From positions 1,736,001 through 1,800,000 of the forward strand of contig OX595991.1 in the NCBI GenBank assembly GCA_951394045.1: a stretch of DNA of 64,000 bases. The letters run 5' to 3'. Origin of the DNA: Nitzschia sp. DOCU1. Taxonomy: Eukaryota > Bacillariophyta > Bacillariophyceae > Bacillariales > Bacillariaceae. Positions 34,503 through 45,600 of the stretch are shown here, piece after piece. The notes under the pieces were generated by a model, which saw nothing but the letters and a program-made list of their open reading frames with translations, was not told where the DNA came from and did not search any database. Position 1 is the first letter of the stretch. Each line of letters opens with the position of its first letter. Position numbers and translations under genes: made by a program.

Positions 34503-36765
34503 ATGGGGAATTCAACGTCCGCGCCGCCCCCAGTGGAAATTATAGGATCCTCCCTTCGATCTTCAGGAAATTCCTCAGGAAACCCCCCAAAGATTTCGTC
34601 GTCCGATGCAGAACGAATGAGTGGAGATTCGGGTGATCCAGGGTATCATATTGTGCCATTAAAGAGCGGTGATGAATCGGATATAAATCGCAGCAATACC
34701 AGGCGGCGGCAGCGTGGCAAGAACCAGAGAAACACAACTTCCACATCTCCTTTCTCAAGTGAGGGGTCAACCGAATCAGTTCCCATTCCTTCCCTCCATG
34801 GTTCCCTGATGCGAGTTCATCAGCAGCGCGACCCTCTCCGATACTATGAAATTGTTAAAGTATTAGGTGATGGGTCCATGGGAAGTGTAAGCAAGGTTCA
34901 AAAGCGTAGATCAGCCCAGGGAGGATCGGCTCGTCGCAAGTTTGTTCAGCGGGAGAAACACAGCAGGTGGTGCTGGGGCTTTTTTGATCCTGAAAACTGT
35001 GGGCGCATATTCTGCCCCATCGACAATGAGGATGAGCATCGGTCTTTTTCGAGCTCTCTGGTTTTAACTAATTCGGAAGAGAAGAAGGGCATGGGGCCGA
35101 TTGAAGAGGCTTCTGAAGGCTCAGAACCCAGCAAAGAAATCAAGGCGCCACTGAATCGGTCGGAACGGGTCAGACAATACGCCACGGATAAAAAGTCATC
35201 ATCGATCATTACCTATGAGCGCAAGGATGCATTTTATGCCCTCAAATCAATTCATATGGAACGGTGCAAAGATGACGTATTTCGACAGGAACTTATGAAT
35301 GAAATTTCCATTTTGCAGCGCTTGGATCACCCCCATATTGTCAAAGCTTTGGAAACTTTTGACTATAAAGATCGAGTGTACGTTATCCTTGAATTGTGCA
35401 GTGGCGGCGACTTGTACACCCGGGATCCGTACTCGGAAGTTCAAGCATGTTCTATCGTCCATTCCATTTTGGACGCCGTTGCTTATATGCATGCTCGCGG
35501 CATAACCCACCGTGATTTGAAATTCGAAAACATCATGTTCAGCTCTCCGAATTCGGATTCGGTCAAAGTTATTGATTTCGGTTTATCAAAGAAATATTCT
35601 CAGGAGGAACACTTGCACGAGACTGTGGGGACAGTGTACACCATGGCTCCAGAGGTCTTGAAAGGTGATTACGACAACAAGGTAAGTATTTGCCTTTTTA
35701 TCATTGCGTTGCGTGTACACCTCGCTCATTCTAATCAAATCGTGTGCTTTTCGATAGTGTGACGTCTGGAGTATGGGGGTGATAACTTTTATGTTGCTTT
35801 CGAGCTCGCTTCCTTTCTACGGTAAAACCCGCCAACATGTGGTTAAGAAAGTCCTAAGTGGGAAATATGGATTCAAAGGACACCGATGGAAGCCAATCAG
35901 TGCAGAGGCAAAGGAATTCGTTATGGACTGCTTAGTCTCAAAGGCATCCAGACGCAAATCCGCGGAGGAAATGTTGAAACACCCATTTATTTTAAGGGAT
36001 GTCGACGAGAGTAGAGAAGGATCCATTGGTTTTGCTTTGATGGATCGTGTCCAGGCCACCATTGAAACGTATTGCGACTATGAACGATTGAAGAAGCTAG
36101 CCTTGTTGGTCATTGCGCATAAATCAACCGAGGAAGAGATTGGATTCTTGCGCAAGGTGTTCAATTCGTTTGATTTTGTGCACGACGGTGAAATCACACT
36201 GCCGGAATTCAAGAAGACGTTGGAAGTGTATCATTATGATGAAGAGGATTTGGAGCGAATGTTTGTAGGAATGGATTTGGATGGAACTGGCAAGGTGCAC
36301 TACAGTGAATTTTTGGCAGCTACAATCGAGGCTCATGGGGCGATTTCAGAAGAGCGTATCGCTGAAGCCTTTGATCGACTGGATTGTGACGATTCAGGAT
36401 ACATTACCACGGCAAACATTCTGGCATTTTTGGGAGACTCGATCTCAGAAGAATATGCCAAGGGTATCATTGCTGAGGCCGACATCTTCCACGATCAACG
36501 GATCTCATATGAAGAATTTTTGGCCATGTGGAATGACTCCAATGACGAGAATTTCAAACAGGCCCTTCAGGATGTCAACTATCGTCGAGTATCCTTCGAC
36601 GAAGCGTCGCTCGAAGACAGTGCGACGGACATGGATTCTATTCGAACTGAAACTTCCGGGGACATGTCGGAGGGACTGACTTCAGCCGATTCATCAGACC
36701 TTGGAGGTGGAACTTTCTTCTTTGGCCTTGAAAAGGAAAAATCCGTGCGTGGAGTTTGGCTGTAG
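34503..36765 (+). CDS. Calcium-dependent protein kinase 4 of the cluster, predicted myristoylated
   Basis: Exons 34503-35681 and 35758-36765 (76-nt intron), 728 residues. MGNSTSAP at the start is an N-myristoylation site, so the ATG at 34503 is preferred over the longer frame. A Ser/Arg-rich leader precedes the kinase. Motifs: GDGSMGSV, AFYALKSI, HRDLKFEN, VIDFGLSKKYS and MAPEVLKGDY. The insertion between glycine loop and lysine is about 115 residues, starts with GGSARRK and then contains a Cys/Trp-rich patch (WCWGFFDPENCGRIFC) not seen in the others. Four EF-hands: DFVHDGEITLPE, DLDGTGKVHYSE, DCDDSGYITTAN (Asn at position 12) and DIFHDQRISYEE. A Ser/Asp-rich tail of about 75 residues follows the last EF-hand. 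Confidence 0.92.
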
Positions 36766-37157
36766 TGAACAATGCGACTTTTGACTCTATTTCCCTAGTG
36801 TTCCACGTACTTTTTCGATTGTCCTTTCTGGACGCTGCTGCTACTAGACATAAACACACCCCTCATAGGAAATACGACGACCGCCATGCGCGCGAGAGCG
36901 CCGGCTCATTTTTCGCGCGCGCATCGGCGGGAACTCTTTCGAAACCACGAGAAAACGACGTCTGACATCGAGGACACGGAAATCATCACACCCAAAAAGA
37001 TTTTGGAGTGAAGCCGACCCTTGCAAAAGACGAGATGATGCAACCCTTCACTAGCAGTAGCGGCGTCCTTCTCCACCGTTGAAACTATTTCGGTAAAGCC
37101 GGCATCGTCCCATCCTAAACTTCCTTTTCTGTCTAGAAGTTGAGACATTACTTCCCC
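36766..37157. promoter_or_regulatory. Intergenic region with E2F-like sites
   Basis: 392 bases between CDPK4 and the 2OG oxygenase gene. A GC-rich patch at 36885-36935 holds TTTCGCGC (36911-36918) and GGCGGGAA (36926-36933), both E2F-type cores 15 bases apart. No gene is seen. Confidence 0.45.
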
Positions 37158-38102
37158 ATGATGCAAATCCCTACGATCGATCTGTCTCGCGCAGAAGTGG
37201 AGGAATCTGTCGTCATTGACCAACTGGTGAATGCCTTTGAGACTGTCGGTTTCGCCACCTTGATCAATCATGGCGTGGGCTCTACCTTGATTGACAAGGC
37301 GTTTGCAGCTTCCAAAAAGTTCTTTTCACTCCCCCTCGACAACAAGCTTAAGTACGCGTTTCAAGGTCACGAATCCAACCGTGGTTTCATTGCAACAGGA
37401 TCGGAGACGCACGACTTGGAGAAGGACTGCCTTCCAGATCCAAAAGAAACCTTTGATATCGGAAAAGAAGATGAACCTGGCTTTTCAAACTATTGGCCTG
37501 AGGAACTCAAAGATACTGGCTTCAAAGAAGACTTGCTCGAGTACTTTTCGACCATGGATCGTCTCTATCTGCGACTAATGAAGATGATCGCTGTTGGACT
37601 GCAGCTACCGGATCCTGACTTTTTGGTAAATCGATGCAACGATCAGCATGAGAACCTTCGTCTGCTGCACTACCACTCATTGCCACCAGAACATCCGAAC
37701 AAGATGATCCGCGGTGCCGTTCATTCTGATTTTGGAGCTTTGACATTATTAGTGCAAGATGACGTGGGTGGTCTTCGTGTCAAGAATCTACAGGGCGAGT
37801 GGGTAAATGTGGAGCCCGTTCCGCATTCCATCATTGTCAACGTTGGAGACATGTTGATGCGTTGGAGTAATGACCGTCTCAAGGCGACGCTGCATCAAGT
37901 CATCACTCCGTCACGGTTCGGACCGGAAGATCGGATTCCAGAGCGCTACTCGATCGCCTTCTTTTGCAACGCCAACAAAACTACTACAATTGAGTGCTTA
38001 GAGACTTGCCAGAGCGAGAAGGAACCCGCCAAGTATCCACCAGTGAATTCTCATGCGTACTTGACACAGCGATTGGCAGACACCATTGCTAGCAAGGCAT
38101 AA
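37158..38102 (+). CDS. 2-oxoglutarate/Fe(II) oxygenase, isopenicillin-N-synthase-like
   Basis: Single exon, 314 residues. The first ATG pair is at 37158 (MMQIPTIDLS). The DIOX_N start IPTIDLS...AFETVGFATLINHGV and the core RLLHYHSLP, HSDFGALTLL (His-x-Asp iron ligands), TLHQVITPSRF (distal His) and RYSIAFFCNAN (Arg-x-Ser for 2-oxoglutarate) are all present, so the enzyme should be active. The family includes plant hormone and flavonoid enzymes, fungal IPNS-like enzymes and many unknown oxygenases. The substrate cannot be assigned from sequence. No targeting peptide is visible, so it is probably cytosolic. Confidence 0.88.
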   Translation: MMQIPTIDLSRAEVEESVVIDQLVNAFETVGFATLINHGVGSTLIDKAFAASKKFFSLPLDNKLKYAFQGHESNRGFIATGSETHDLEKDCLPDPKETFDIGKEDEPGFSNYWPEELKDTGFKEDLLEYFSTMDRLYLRLMKMIAVGLQLPDPDFLVNRCNDQHENLRLLHYHSLPPEHPNKMIRGAVHSDFGALTLLVQDDVGGLRVKNLQGEWVNVEPVPHSIIVNVGDMLMRWSNDRLKATLHQVITPSRFGPEDRIPERYSIAFFCNANKTTTIECLETCQSEKEPAKYPPVNSHAYLTQRLADTIASKA

Positions 38103-38174
38103 ATGAAATAATAGCGTTTTCATGAGACATGACGGGGGCGGTGGCACGAATAAGTCTACTAGCATGAGATCATA

Positions 38175-39071
38175 TCATCTCACGAATGTTGATATGTGGC
38201 GCTGGCTGCGTTCTATTTGATCCGTCTTCTTTCGAAACAACATTGCTTCGAAACGTTTGCGAGGGGCTGTCCAAAATCGTTCTTCTTCTTCTTCTTTTTC
38301 CAGCTGCTTCTTCTTTTTAGATAGCGCGAGCTCTTGCATTTTTTCTCTCATTAATAACTTGGTGGCCTCCAGCTCCTTCTGCTTCCGTTCCAGAATCTTT
38401 CCCTGTACTTCTTGTTCTTTCTCAAGCTTTTGCACCAGGTCAGGATCCAAACTCAGCTCCAGAATCTGACGCTGTCGTTCCTTTTCCTCTTCCAGAGTCT
38501 TTGGCTGAGATTTCAAAAGACGTTCCAGTTTGGCATGATTTTTGACACGTAATTCTTCCAGTTGTATTCTCTTTTTGACAATAGTTTCCTGGGTTTGCCG
38601 TTGACAATCCGCAATTTTTTCCAAACCAGGTTCGATAGAGTGCAAGTTTTCTTTGACAATCTCCATTTGCCGCTTCTTTTGAGACTCTAAACTCTCCTTG
38701 GGTTTGATCAACTCGAAAAATCCTTTGGAAAACGGTTTGGCTATTTTCGTCCCACCGCCCAATTCTTCTTCCACTTCCACTTCTAGTTGAGTTGACGAAT
38801 CTTGATAGTCTGACCACCTGGTGTTGCTGCTGTGGGTACTACCAACACCGAATAAATCTGACGACCGCCCTTCTTCTAACCCATCTTTCCCAATGGCATG
38901 CATGATTTCCACTGTCTTCATGATATTCAGCAGCTCGCGTTGAAGTTCTGCTTGCGCCATATCCAAGCGGTCGAGTTCTTCGCGCATGTCATCGTCGTCA
39001 CCATAATCTTCCTCAAGGGACAATCGGCGGCGAGAAACATATTTGTTGACTAGAGCGTTGTTCCGATTCAT
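38175..39071 (-). CDS. Charged coiled-coil protein, function unknown
   Basis: Single exon, 298 residues, ATG 39071, ending at TGA 38177-38175. More than half is Glu/Lys/Gln rich with heptad-like Leu spacing. Clear coiled-coil stretches occur near residues 25-60 (EELDRLDMAQAELQRELLNIM) and from about 130 to 280. An N-terminal basic patch precedes an acidic one (EDYGDDDDM). There is no signal peptide or membrane segment. Composition suggests a structural or scaffold role (cytoskeletal or centriolar, for example), but no family is recognised. It converges on the 2OG oxygenase gene with about 70 bases between the stops. Confidence 0.65.
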   Translation of the reverse strand: MNRNNALVNKYVSRRRLSLEEDYGDDDDMREELDRLDMAQAELQRELLNIMKTVEIMHAIGKDGLEEGRSSDLFGVGSTHSSNTRWSDYQDSSTQLEVEVEEELGGGTKIAKPFSKGFFELIKPKESLESQKKRQMEIVKENLHSIEPGLEKIADCQRQTQETIVKKRIQLEELRVKNHAKLERLLKSQPKTLEEEKERQRQILELSLDPDLVQKLEKEQEVQGKILERKQKELEATKLLMREKMQELALSKKKKQLEKEEEEERFWTAPRKRFEAMLFRKKTDQIERSQRHISTFVR

Positions 39072-39504
39072 CTTCTCTCTGTGTGGTTGCCGTCGGTTAC
39101 GATATTGGTGTTGGAGATAGTCTGTTATCTGTTTTCTGCGTTGGGATATCTTGTTTTTGGCACGGAAAAGTGAATGAGGGGAGGATGACCCGTGTCATCA
39201 GTCTTGCTACAGTAGCTGGGTCCAGTCTTGTCGATCTTCTTATGTACCTGGGAGAAAAAGCGCGCGCGAAACTTACTTTTCGACCACTTCGACTTTTTCC
39301 AATGATTGAAAAGTCGAACGAGTCAGTCGCATTACCTGGTCGATGTTGTCGACTATCTCTGAGCTTGGCCTGATGATAGATGAGAATTCATTCATCCACC
39401 GAGAATTTACTGAACTATTCCCTCTTTTATACAAGACTAGAGTTAGTGAATATGGAATCTCAGGAAAAAACGCATCTCGGAACTATGTAGAACGAATGAT
39501 TGAT
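39072..39504. other. Intergenic region with an E2F-like site
   Basis: 433 bases between the start of the coiled-coil gene and the stop of the EEP gene. GCGCGAAA (reverse complement TTTCGCGC) lies at 39264-39271 inside a CG alternation, about 195 bases upstream of the coiled-coil gene. The short frames here have no recognisable content. Confidence 0.4.
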
Positions 39505-42356
39505 TTACTTGGACCATTTCTTGGTTACTGGTTCAATGACCGTGTGCAAGATCCCATGGTCGCTCGGGAAATCCAAAGTAGGGAACGCCGTGTCCTCAAT
39601 GTACCGTTTCAACCCTGTGTTATCCTTCCAAGTCTGCACAACGGCGAAATCTCGCTTCGGAAACAAAATGAAGTCCTTCGGGTTGACGTCACCCTTGGCA
39701 CGCTTTTCATCACTCTTGCAGGCTTTGTTGAGCTGGGGTTGCAAATAGGTTCGGGCATTGTACGTTGTGTAGTTCTTGGGGTTCGGTACATCACCCCAAC
39801 AAGACGTGAGCTGAAAAAGAAGAAGTGCAAAGTGAGAACAAAATAGCAATTATACAGTCGCGCAATGATTCATTCGACAAACGTACGCCTTGTTTCACAT
39901 AGTGTTTTCCGAAATCAAGAACGTCTTGTTGCTTTCCAGGCTTGGCATTCTCGTAGGTGTTGGCATCCATGCCAAAAATGAGTCTGTGACCAGCTAATGT
40001 GCTATCAGATGCCATAGCCTTCAACACGGCGAAGAGAACAGGCTTGGTTGCCAAACCATTGGTGTCACCATGGAAGGAGGCCACGACAAATGGAACCCCA
40101 TGCTTGCTTTTGGTTGTAATGGCGAGAATATCACCCTTTGCAACTGGGACATCGACGCCTTCTGGGAATGATTTCTCCACCAACGACGAGATTTCAACGC
40201 CCGGACCGTCAGGGAAGGTATCTCTGTTCAAAGCAATGACGGAATTCTGATCACGAACCGAGTCAAGATTCATTGGAGCGACAATGTGAAAGTGCTGGCC
40301 GAGCTTTCCAGACCGTGCCTCGTCGATGAAGGACGACGAAACCTCCTGAAGTGTGATAATGTCCGAATCAACGTAGGCGGTTTCAAGGATGCCCATTGTG
40401 TGCGGAACCTTTTGTTTGTTGAGGTTTTTCACCATGGTCTTTTTCAACTCCTGCCAAGCCTCGGGAGAGCTCGAAACGGTATTCATCATATGGACCAAGA
40501 TAGAGTCGAAGATCGCGCCACACATGGTCTGGAGGGGTAACGAATCGGCCTCCTCCTCAGTTGTAATGTCAGGGTATTTACTCTTTTGGATCGGTTGAAG
40601 AAGTTGATAAGGAATTTTGCTCTCCACCCCGTCTTTGCCCTTAATTTTAAGCGGATTGACAAACATGAATTCTTCCCAGGCTGTCCACCACTTGTCCAAT
40701 GTCGACAAATCACCCTCGTACATGTTGATGACAGTAGGACGGTAAACTTGCCCGCCTTCCACCCCTTCGACATTGATAGTATTAGTGATACGATCCGGCA
40801 TGGACGCCAAACGCTTGCTTCCGAGCAATGGATCCTGTGATTGTGCAACGAATACAATGAGACGAAACATGACGAGATGAAATAACACTGGACGGAAAGC
40901 AGCAATGCTAGTCCTACCTTCATAAAGCTCGAAATAATCTTTCGATCGCGAAAGTCAGATTCCCAGTACGATCGTACGCTTTTCCAGCCCACACCGGTCA
41001 TTCTAGTATCCAGCTTGGAAAACATATCTTCCGTAAATACCTTGCTCACCGACACATCCTTGTCGCCTGGTTCCTCCAAGAATTTTTCTACATTGATCAT
41101 CAATTTTTCATACTCCGGATTCTCCTTGTAGGTGATCCAGTATTCAAAGGGGTTGTTGTTAATGGCGGCAATGTTCCAGCTGGTAATTGCCAGTCGGCGT
41201 CCTGCGGCTTGCATCATCTTGAGGCCTTCCCGCGCCGTTGTTTCCGTCACCCGATCCGGCGTTACCCCGCCCAAGTAAGTGCTGGCACCACCTGATTTGT
41301 GTGAAACGAGAAAAATAAGGTGAGAGGCCGACAATCTCGCGAGTGAGTCATTTTTGGAAAAATCACATGCCGAGACGAAACGAGAAACCAAAGATTCCAA
41401 TGGAGCATGCAGCGATATGATACTGACCCCTTTGATACAAAAAGGCAGTGTAGAAGGAGGTGACGATCAACACTAGCAAAATTTTGTTGCGATACGACGT
41501 CAGACCACCCGAGTTCGGAAGGGGGTTCACAGGGCTGCCACTTCGTTGATAAGCGCTAAAGTTGCGACGGACAGAGCGCATCGCCGCCCAATGTTGGAAT
41601 AATAAAAAAGACGGGAGGAAACGACAGAATGATCGTTACAATGCTGCACCGATGGGATGAAAGGACATTTGGTCGTTTTGTGCCATGGCTTATTCCCCAA
41701 AGACACACATGCACACTTTCCCCCGCCATCAAACGTACGACGTGCAACGGGCACGACACGAGTTTCTTCTCCAGCTTCGAAAATGACTGTCGACTCGAAC
41801 GACCAAAACGTCGAATTCAAAACTCTGGCTGGGTTGGAAGCTACATCTTCAGCATTGTCGTTGTAGCTTTGGATGGATGCACTGGCCGACAACAAGAAAA
41901 GGCTCTAGAAGGAGACCCCAGATCACTAGGCAAACGACGCAAATCTTGTGGTCGGATTGTCAACAAGTAGCAAGCACCGACCGCTCTGTAGTAGGAGCGG
42001 AAACGTTTTTTTCATTCAAAAAATCCAGCGGCGCAACGATTCATTTTTGCACTGCTACTACATACTTGAAAAAACTTACCATCCGACCAGAGTTGTATGA
42101 GGATAATTGTGACCACCAGAAATGCAGTTGCCATGATCAGTCGTCGTCGACCGTTGTAGTTTCTCGGAAGAAAGGAAAGTGCTTTTCTTCCGTCATCATC
42201 ATCGCCCTTGGGCGTCGACAAATTAAATGGAGACATTAATGGGTTTGTTTCTTCTTCGTCCACCGAAGTGTCCACTGTTGGCTTAGGGACATCAATGGGA
42301 CCGGGATTCATAGGATGATGATCTTGTCCACCGGTTGGAGTTACTCTTTGTCGCAT
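39505..42356 (-). CDS. Membrane-anchored endonuclease/exonuclease/phosphatase (EEP) family protein, two candidate first exons
   Basis: Common exons on the minus strand: 41291-40918, 40834-39887 and 39810-39505. Two possible first exons exist. Exon B, 41581-41428, gives 593 residues. Exon A, 42356-42080, gives 634. Both encode a hydrophilic start and one membrane segment, and both stop in phase 1 so that either completes Gly at the start of exon 2 (GGASTYLGGV). The body has the EEP fold (DNase I, AP endonuclease, sphingomyelinase or inositol phosphatase relatives): TSWNIAAIN (Asn), ITLQEVSS (Glu), ASFHGDTNG, IFGMDANTYE (Asp-x-Asn) and FPSDHGI (Asp-His). The fold should be a Mg-dependent phosphoesterase facing a lumen or the outside. 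The substrate is unknown. Donor of exon A is GTAAGT, of exon B GTCAGT. Confidence 0.8.
42080..42356 (-). other. Upstream candidate first exon (A) of the EEP gene
   Basis: ATG 42356; 92 codons plus one base, then GTAAGT. It encodes an acidic Pro-rich start, a basic stop (NYNGRRR) and a membrane segment LIMATAFLVVTIILIQLW. If it splices to the acceptor at 41292, the intron is 788 nt and contains exon B. It could instead belong to a separate small gene. The frame 41895-41527 was considered as its continuation and is weaker. Confidence 0.55.
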
Positions 42357-42697
42357 TTTGTTTGTGGGTCATTTGAGTGGGGCACCAAAACGACAAAGAC
42401 GCAAACGGGTTTTGACGTTGGTGGGACAAACGACTGCTTCGACTAAGCCTATTTCAAAAAGGGGCGACCCTTCATTTTTCGGAATTTTGCCACGCGGTGA
42501 TTTTCATCTGCGCACCATGCAAAAAAGCAGTGGTGTGGGAAGGATGGTTAGACCCAACTTGGTGATAGCGGCGAAGCGTAACAGCCAACGTAGTTCACCA
42601 AGCTTTCTCAACCACAAAATACGGATGCAGCGGAGGGATCTTTTTTCTGGAGAGCATCCATCGGCCACAAGATCCAACACTTACAAACAACAACTGA
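42357..42697. promoter_or_regulatory. Divergent promoter region
   Basis: 341 bases between EEP exon A (minus) and the tRNA ligase ATG (plus). An open frame continues through it on the plus strand, but it is out of frame with the ligase and has no recognisable content. Confidence 0.4.
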
Positions 42698-45600
42698 ATG
42701 TTGTGGATGCTGCGACTACTCTTGGTGGTGTTATTATCTTTACTAGTGTCTTACTCGTTTGCATTCAGTCCCACTATCACGGCTGGTGTTCGTTTGCCTC
42801 GTTTCGGAAGCTCAACGTTTCAAAACTCAATTCATCACCGAGGACTCCTAATGTCGTCGCAGTCACCCCCAGATCCTTCACTCAACGACTCTGCCGTTGG
42901 CAAGAAACGACCGCGACCCGACGACCCACCACGTGTCTCTTCCACAGAGAGTCTGGGTTTGACCGGCATGTCCTTGGAACAACAACAGCCTGCCATTCCG
43001 AACGACCCGATCCAAAAACTCCGATTGGAAGCAATCTTTCATCCCAAGTTTGAAAATGAAAAGAGCAGCAAAGATATTCGTCAAGAAATGACGCAGCTTG
43101 TCAAGGACCAGAAGGGCTATCTTGAAGTCACTCTCAAACATTCTGGATCGCTGGTCTTGTGGAGTGGAGGCCAGCGCTTTTATAGCAAAAACTCACTCTC
43201 CAACCAATTTACTCTGGTTGCAGAAGTTCTATTGCGTCAACATTTTGAACGGGCATGGAGAACGACGAGCGATCAAGATGGGAAGTCAAAGTACGAAGAA
43301 TGCAGTCGGGTTCTGGAAGAATCTAGGCTTACTTGTGCTTTTGAAGTGGTCACTTCTGTCTTGGGGGATCATGGAGATATTCCAAACCGTGATTTTCTTA
43401 TTTTGACGGCCGTCGCGGAGAGGTCAACCGAACGTTTCTACACGACCGCTCAAGTCCTGGAATTCGCCCAGCGATACCGACTTCCTCATAATGATGCCTG
43501 GGCGTTTACAAATCCTTCCAGTTGTGAGGCCTTGTTTCGATTGTACGACGAGTCTCGTGAGACGGGATTGGCAAGTGATACTGTCGCAGCACTCTCCAAG
43601 GCAGCACAAGCCCATGTTGCGAGTATGTACCCCCACGTTGAATTTCAAGGGGATATTCTGGAGGGTTTTATCATTCGTTATATTCCATATGGGCAGCAAT
43701 CGGGAGATTCCAGAAAGGTTGAAGAACGACTGCAGGTAGTGGCTTCCGTAGCACAAGAAATCCTAAATCAAGTTCCGCCATCTTTGCCTTCCAGCTTTGA
43801 GTTGAATGATTCCACGGACTTGGCTGTCAACAAGGCGAATATTAGAGCTATTTTTGAAGAACTTGAGGGTCCTCAGCTGGGAACCGGCGCGGCGGAAACA
43901 TTTGCCCGAAGGCTGGACGAGATCTTGCAGTCTAGCGACGGAGGCACACGCAGGCGCGTACATCGCGTTTCCTCGGGGAGCATGGGCATTGACTTGCCTG
44001 GCCTTACACGAGATCTTGTGTCTGTCGATGATCGTGAGACAAAACGTATTGCGCAACTGTTGCAGACCATGTCAGAACTAAATAAGGTGGTTACCTATTC
44101 CTTGGTGCGCGAGCATTTGCACCCGCGATCGCCTCGCACCCTGAGCATAATCCATGTGATGCAAGACCAAACGTTTTTTCAGTATCAAAAGAGCAAAAGC
44201 CCGGGAGATATGAACCTCTTTCGTGGATTTTGCGTGGAAGTGGGCAATCATGACGATACTTCTCTAAATGACGGCGTGGATCCCATAGAGTGCGATGAAA
44301 GTCACGACGATGGTCCCTTTCTCATGCTCAAAATGAAATTCCTACCTTATATGGTGCGCACCTTTATTTGCCGAAATCAGCTTAACCTTTTAAAACAAGA
44401 CTCGCCCGACGCCTTTGTTCGGGCTGCCCGACAGCTCATGGATCGTTGGGGCATTTCCGGTGAAGGAAAGGCGAAATGGCTCCCGTTCTTGGAGAAGTGG
44501 GCTATCTTCGCCAAGGGCCGCTTGGAACAAACTGCTGATGACATGCCTCCCTTGACCTCCTTTTCCTACCTCAGACACCTGGAACTCTTTAGTGAAATCT
44601 ACAACAAGGGACAAGCAGTGGCCATGGAAGAGGAGTCACCAAACGCATTCCGTGGGTTCGTTTGCTGTGTTGCTCCCACGGTTGAGAGCTCTGAGCGTGC
44701 TGCCAAGGCCTTGGCCAACGTTCTCGAGTGTCGTCAGGTTGTAGCCTTGGGGGAAGCGGCACACAGGTGGACCATGCAAGGAGTAGTCTGCTTTGGAAAA
44801 GTGGATGACCTGCTGGCAGATAACAGGGACTTGCTCGATAACGTCGTGCAGTACTCTGTCATTGTTATGTATGGATGTGCCGACTGGGAAATTGAGACGG
44901 CGCTCAAAGAGGAACCGACGAAGAAGGTCAAGGAATACAAGGGCAGGAAACGAGGTTGGGAAAAGCAAAGCTGCTATGCGAAATGTGATTTGCCCATGTC
45001 ATCCGTACCAGAGGATGGGCCACCAACGTCCGAAGAGTTCCAGCATCTTGTGTCCAAGATCAAGGAAGCTTCTACCAATGCGAGAGATATTCGGGATCAA
45101 GACACACGCTCTGGTGTGCTTATCTTCTTTCCTGGTATACCTGGCTGTGGCAAATCTAGTTTGCTGGAGTCTATCGGAGGGGAATTGCAGAAGCGTCTTG
45201 CCGCCAGGTGCAAGGATGGCCGGGCAAGAAATGTTTCTCTCCTGGCCGGCGACATCATCGGAAAGCAGTTTTGGCCGAGGTTAAAATCAGACCGAAGAAA
45301 AGATATCCCCTGTGTGACGATTTCAGATAAGAATACGCCTCCGCCGTCCTGGGCATCCGTAGGGGACACTTGCAGTGCGACCAGTGCGTTTCCCTTGGCT
45401 GTATTTCCTGACAAGTCAGCACTCAAGACGACGCGGATTTTGGGGTCACGAAAGCCTGATGGTTCGTACGATCCCGATAAATCTCATTTCTATCCTTTCT
45501 CGCTGGAATATTTGGCCATCTGTATGGCAAGGGTATTGCGGCGCAAACCAGGCAGCCACGTTGGAAAATTGGACAGTGGCACACCTCTCGCAGCTATGAT

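Noticed and set aside
41527..41895. Frame of 122 codons as a second exon after EEP exon A (acceptor before about 41884)
   Set aside because: It runs across EEP exon B in another frame and has no protein-like pattern, whereas joining exon A to the acceptor at 41292 gives an in-frame EEP protein. Kept as an alternative only.
42358..43053. 231-codon frame overlapping the start of the tRNA ligase
   Set aside because: Out of frame with the ligase, Arg/Ser/Thr-rich chance composition; a shadow of the ligase exon and the promoter.
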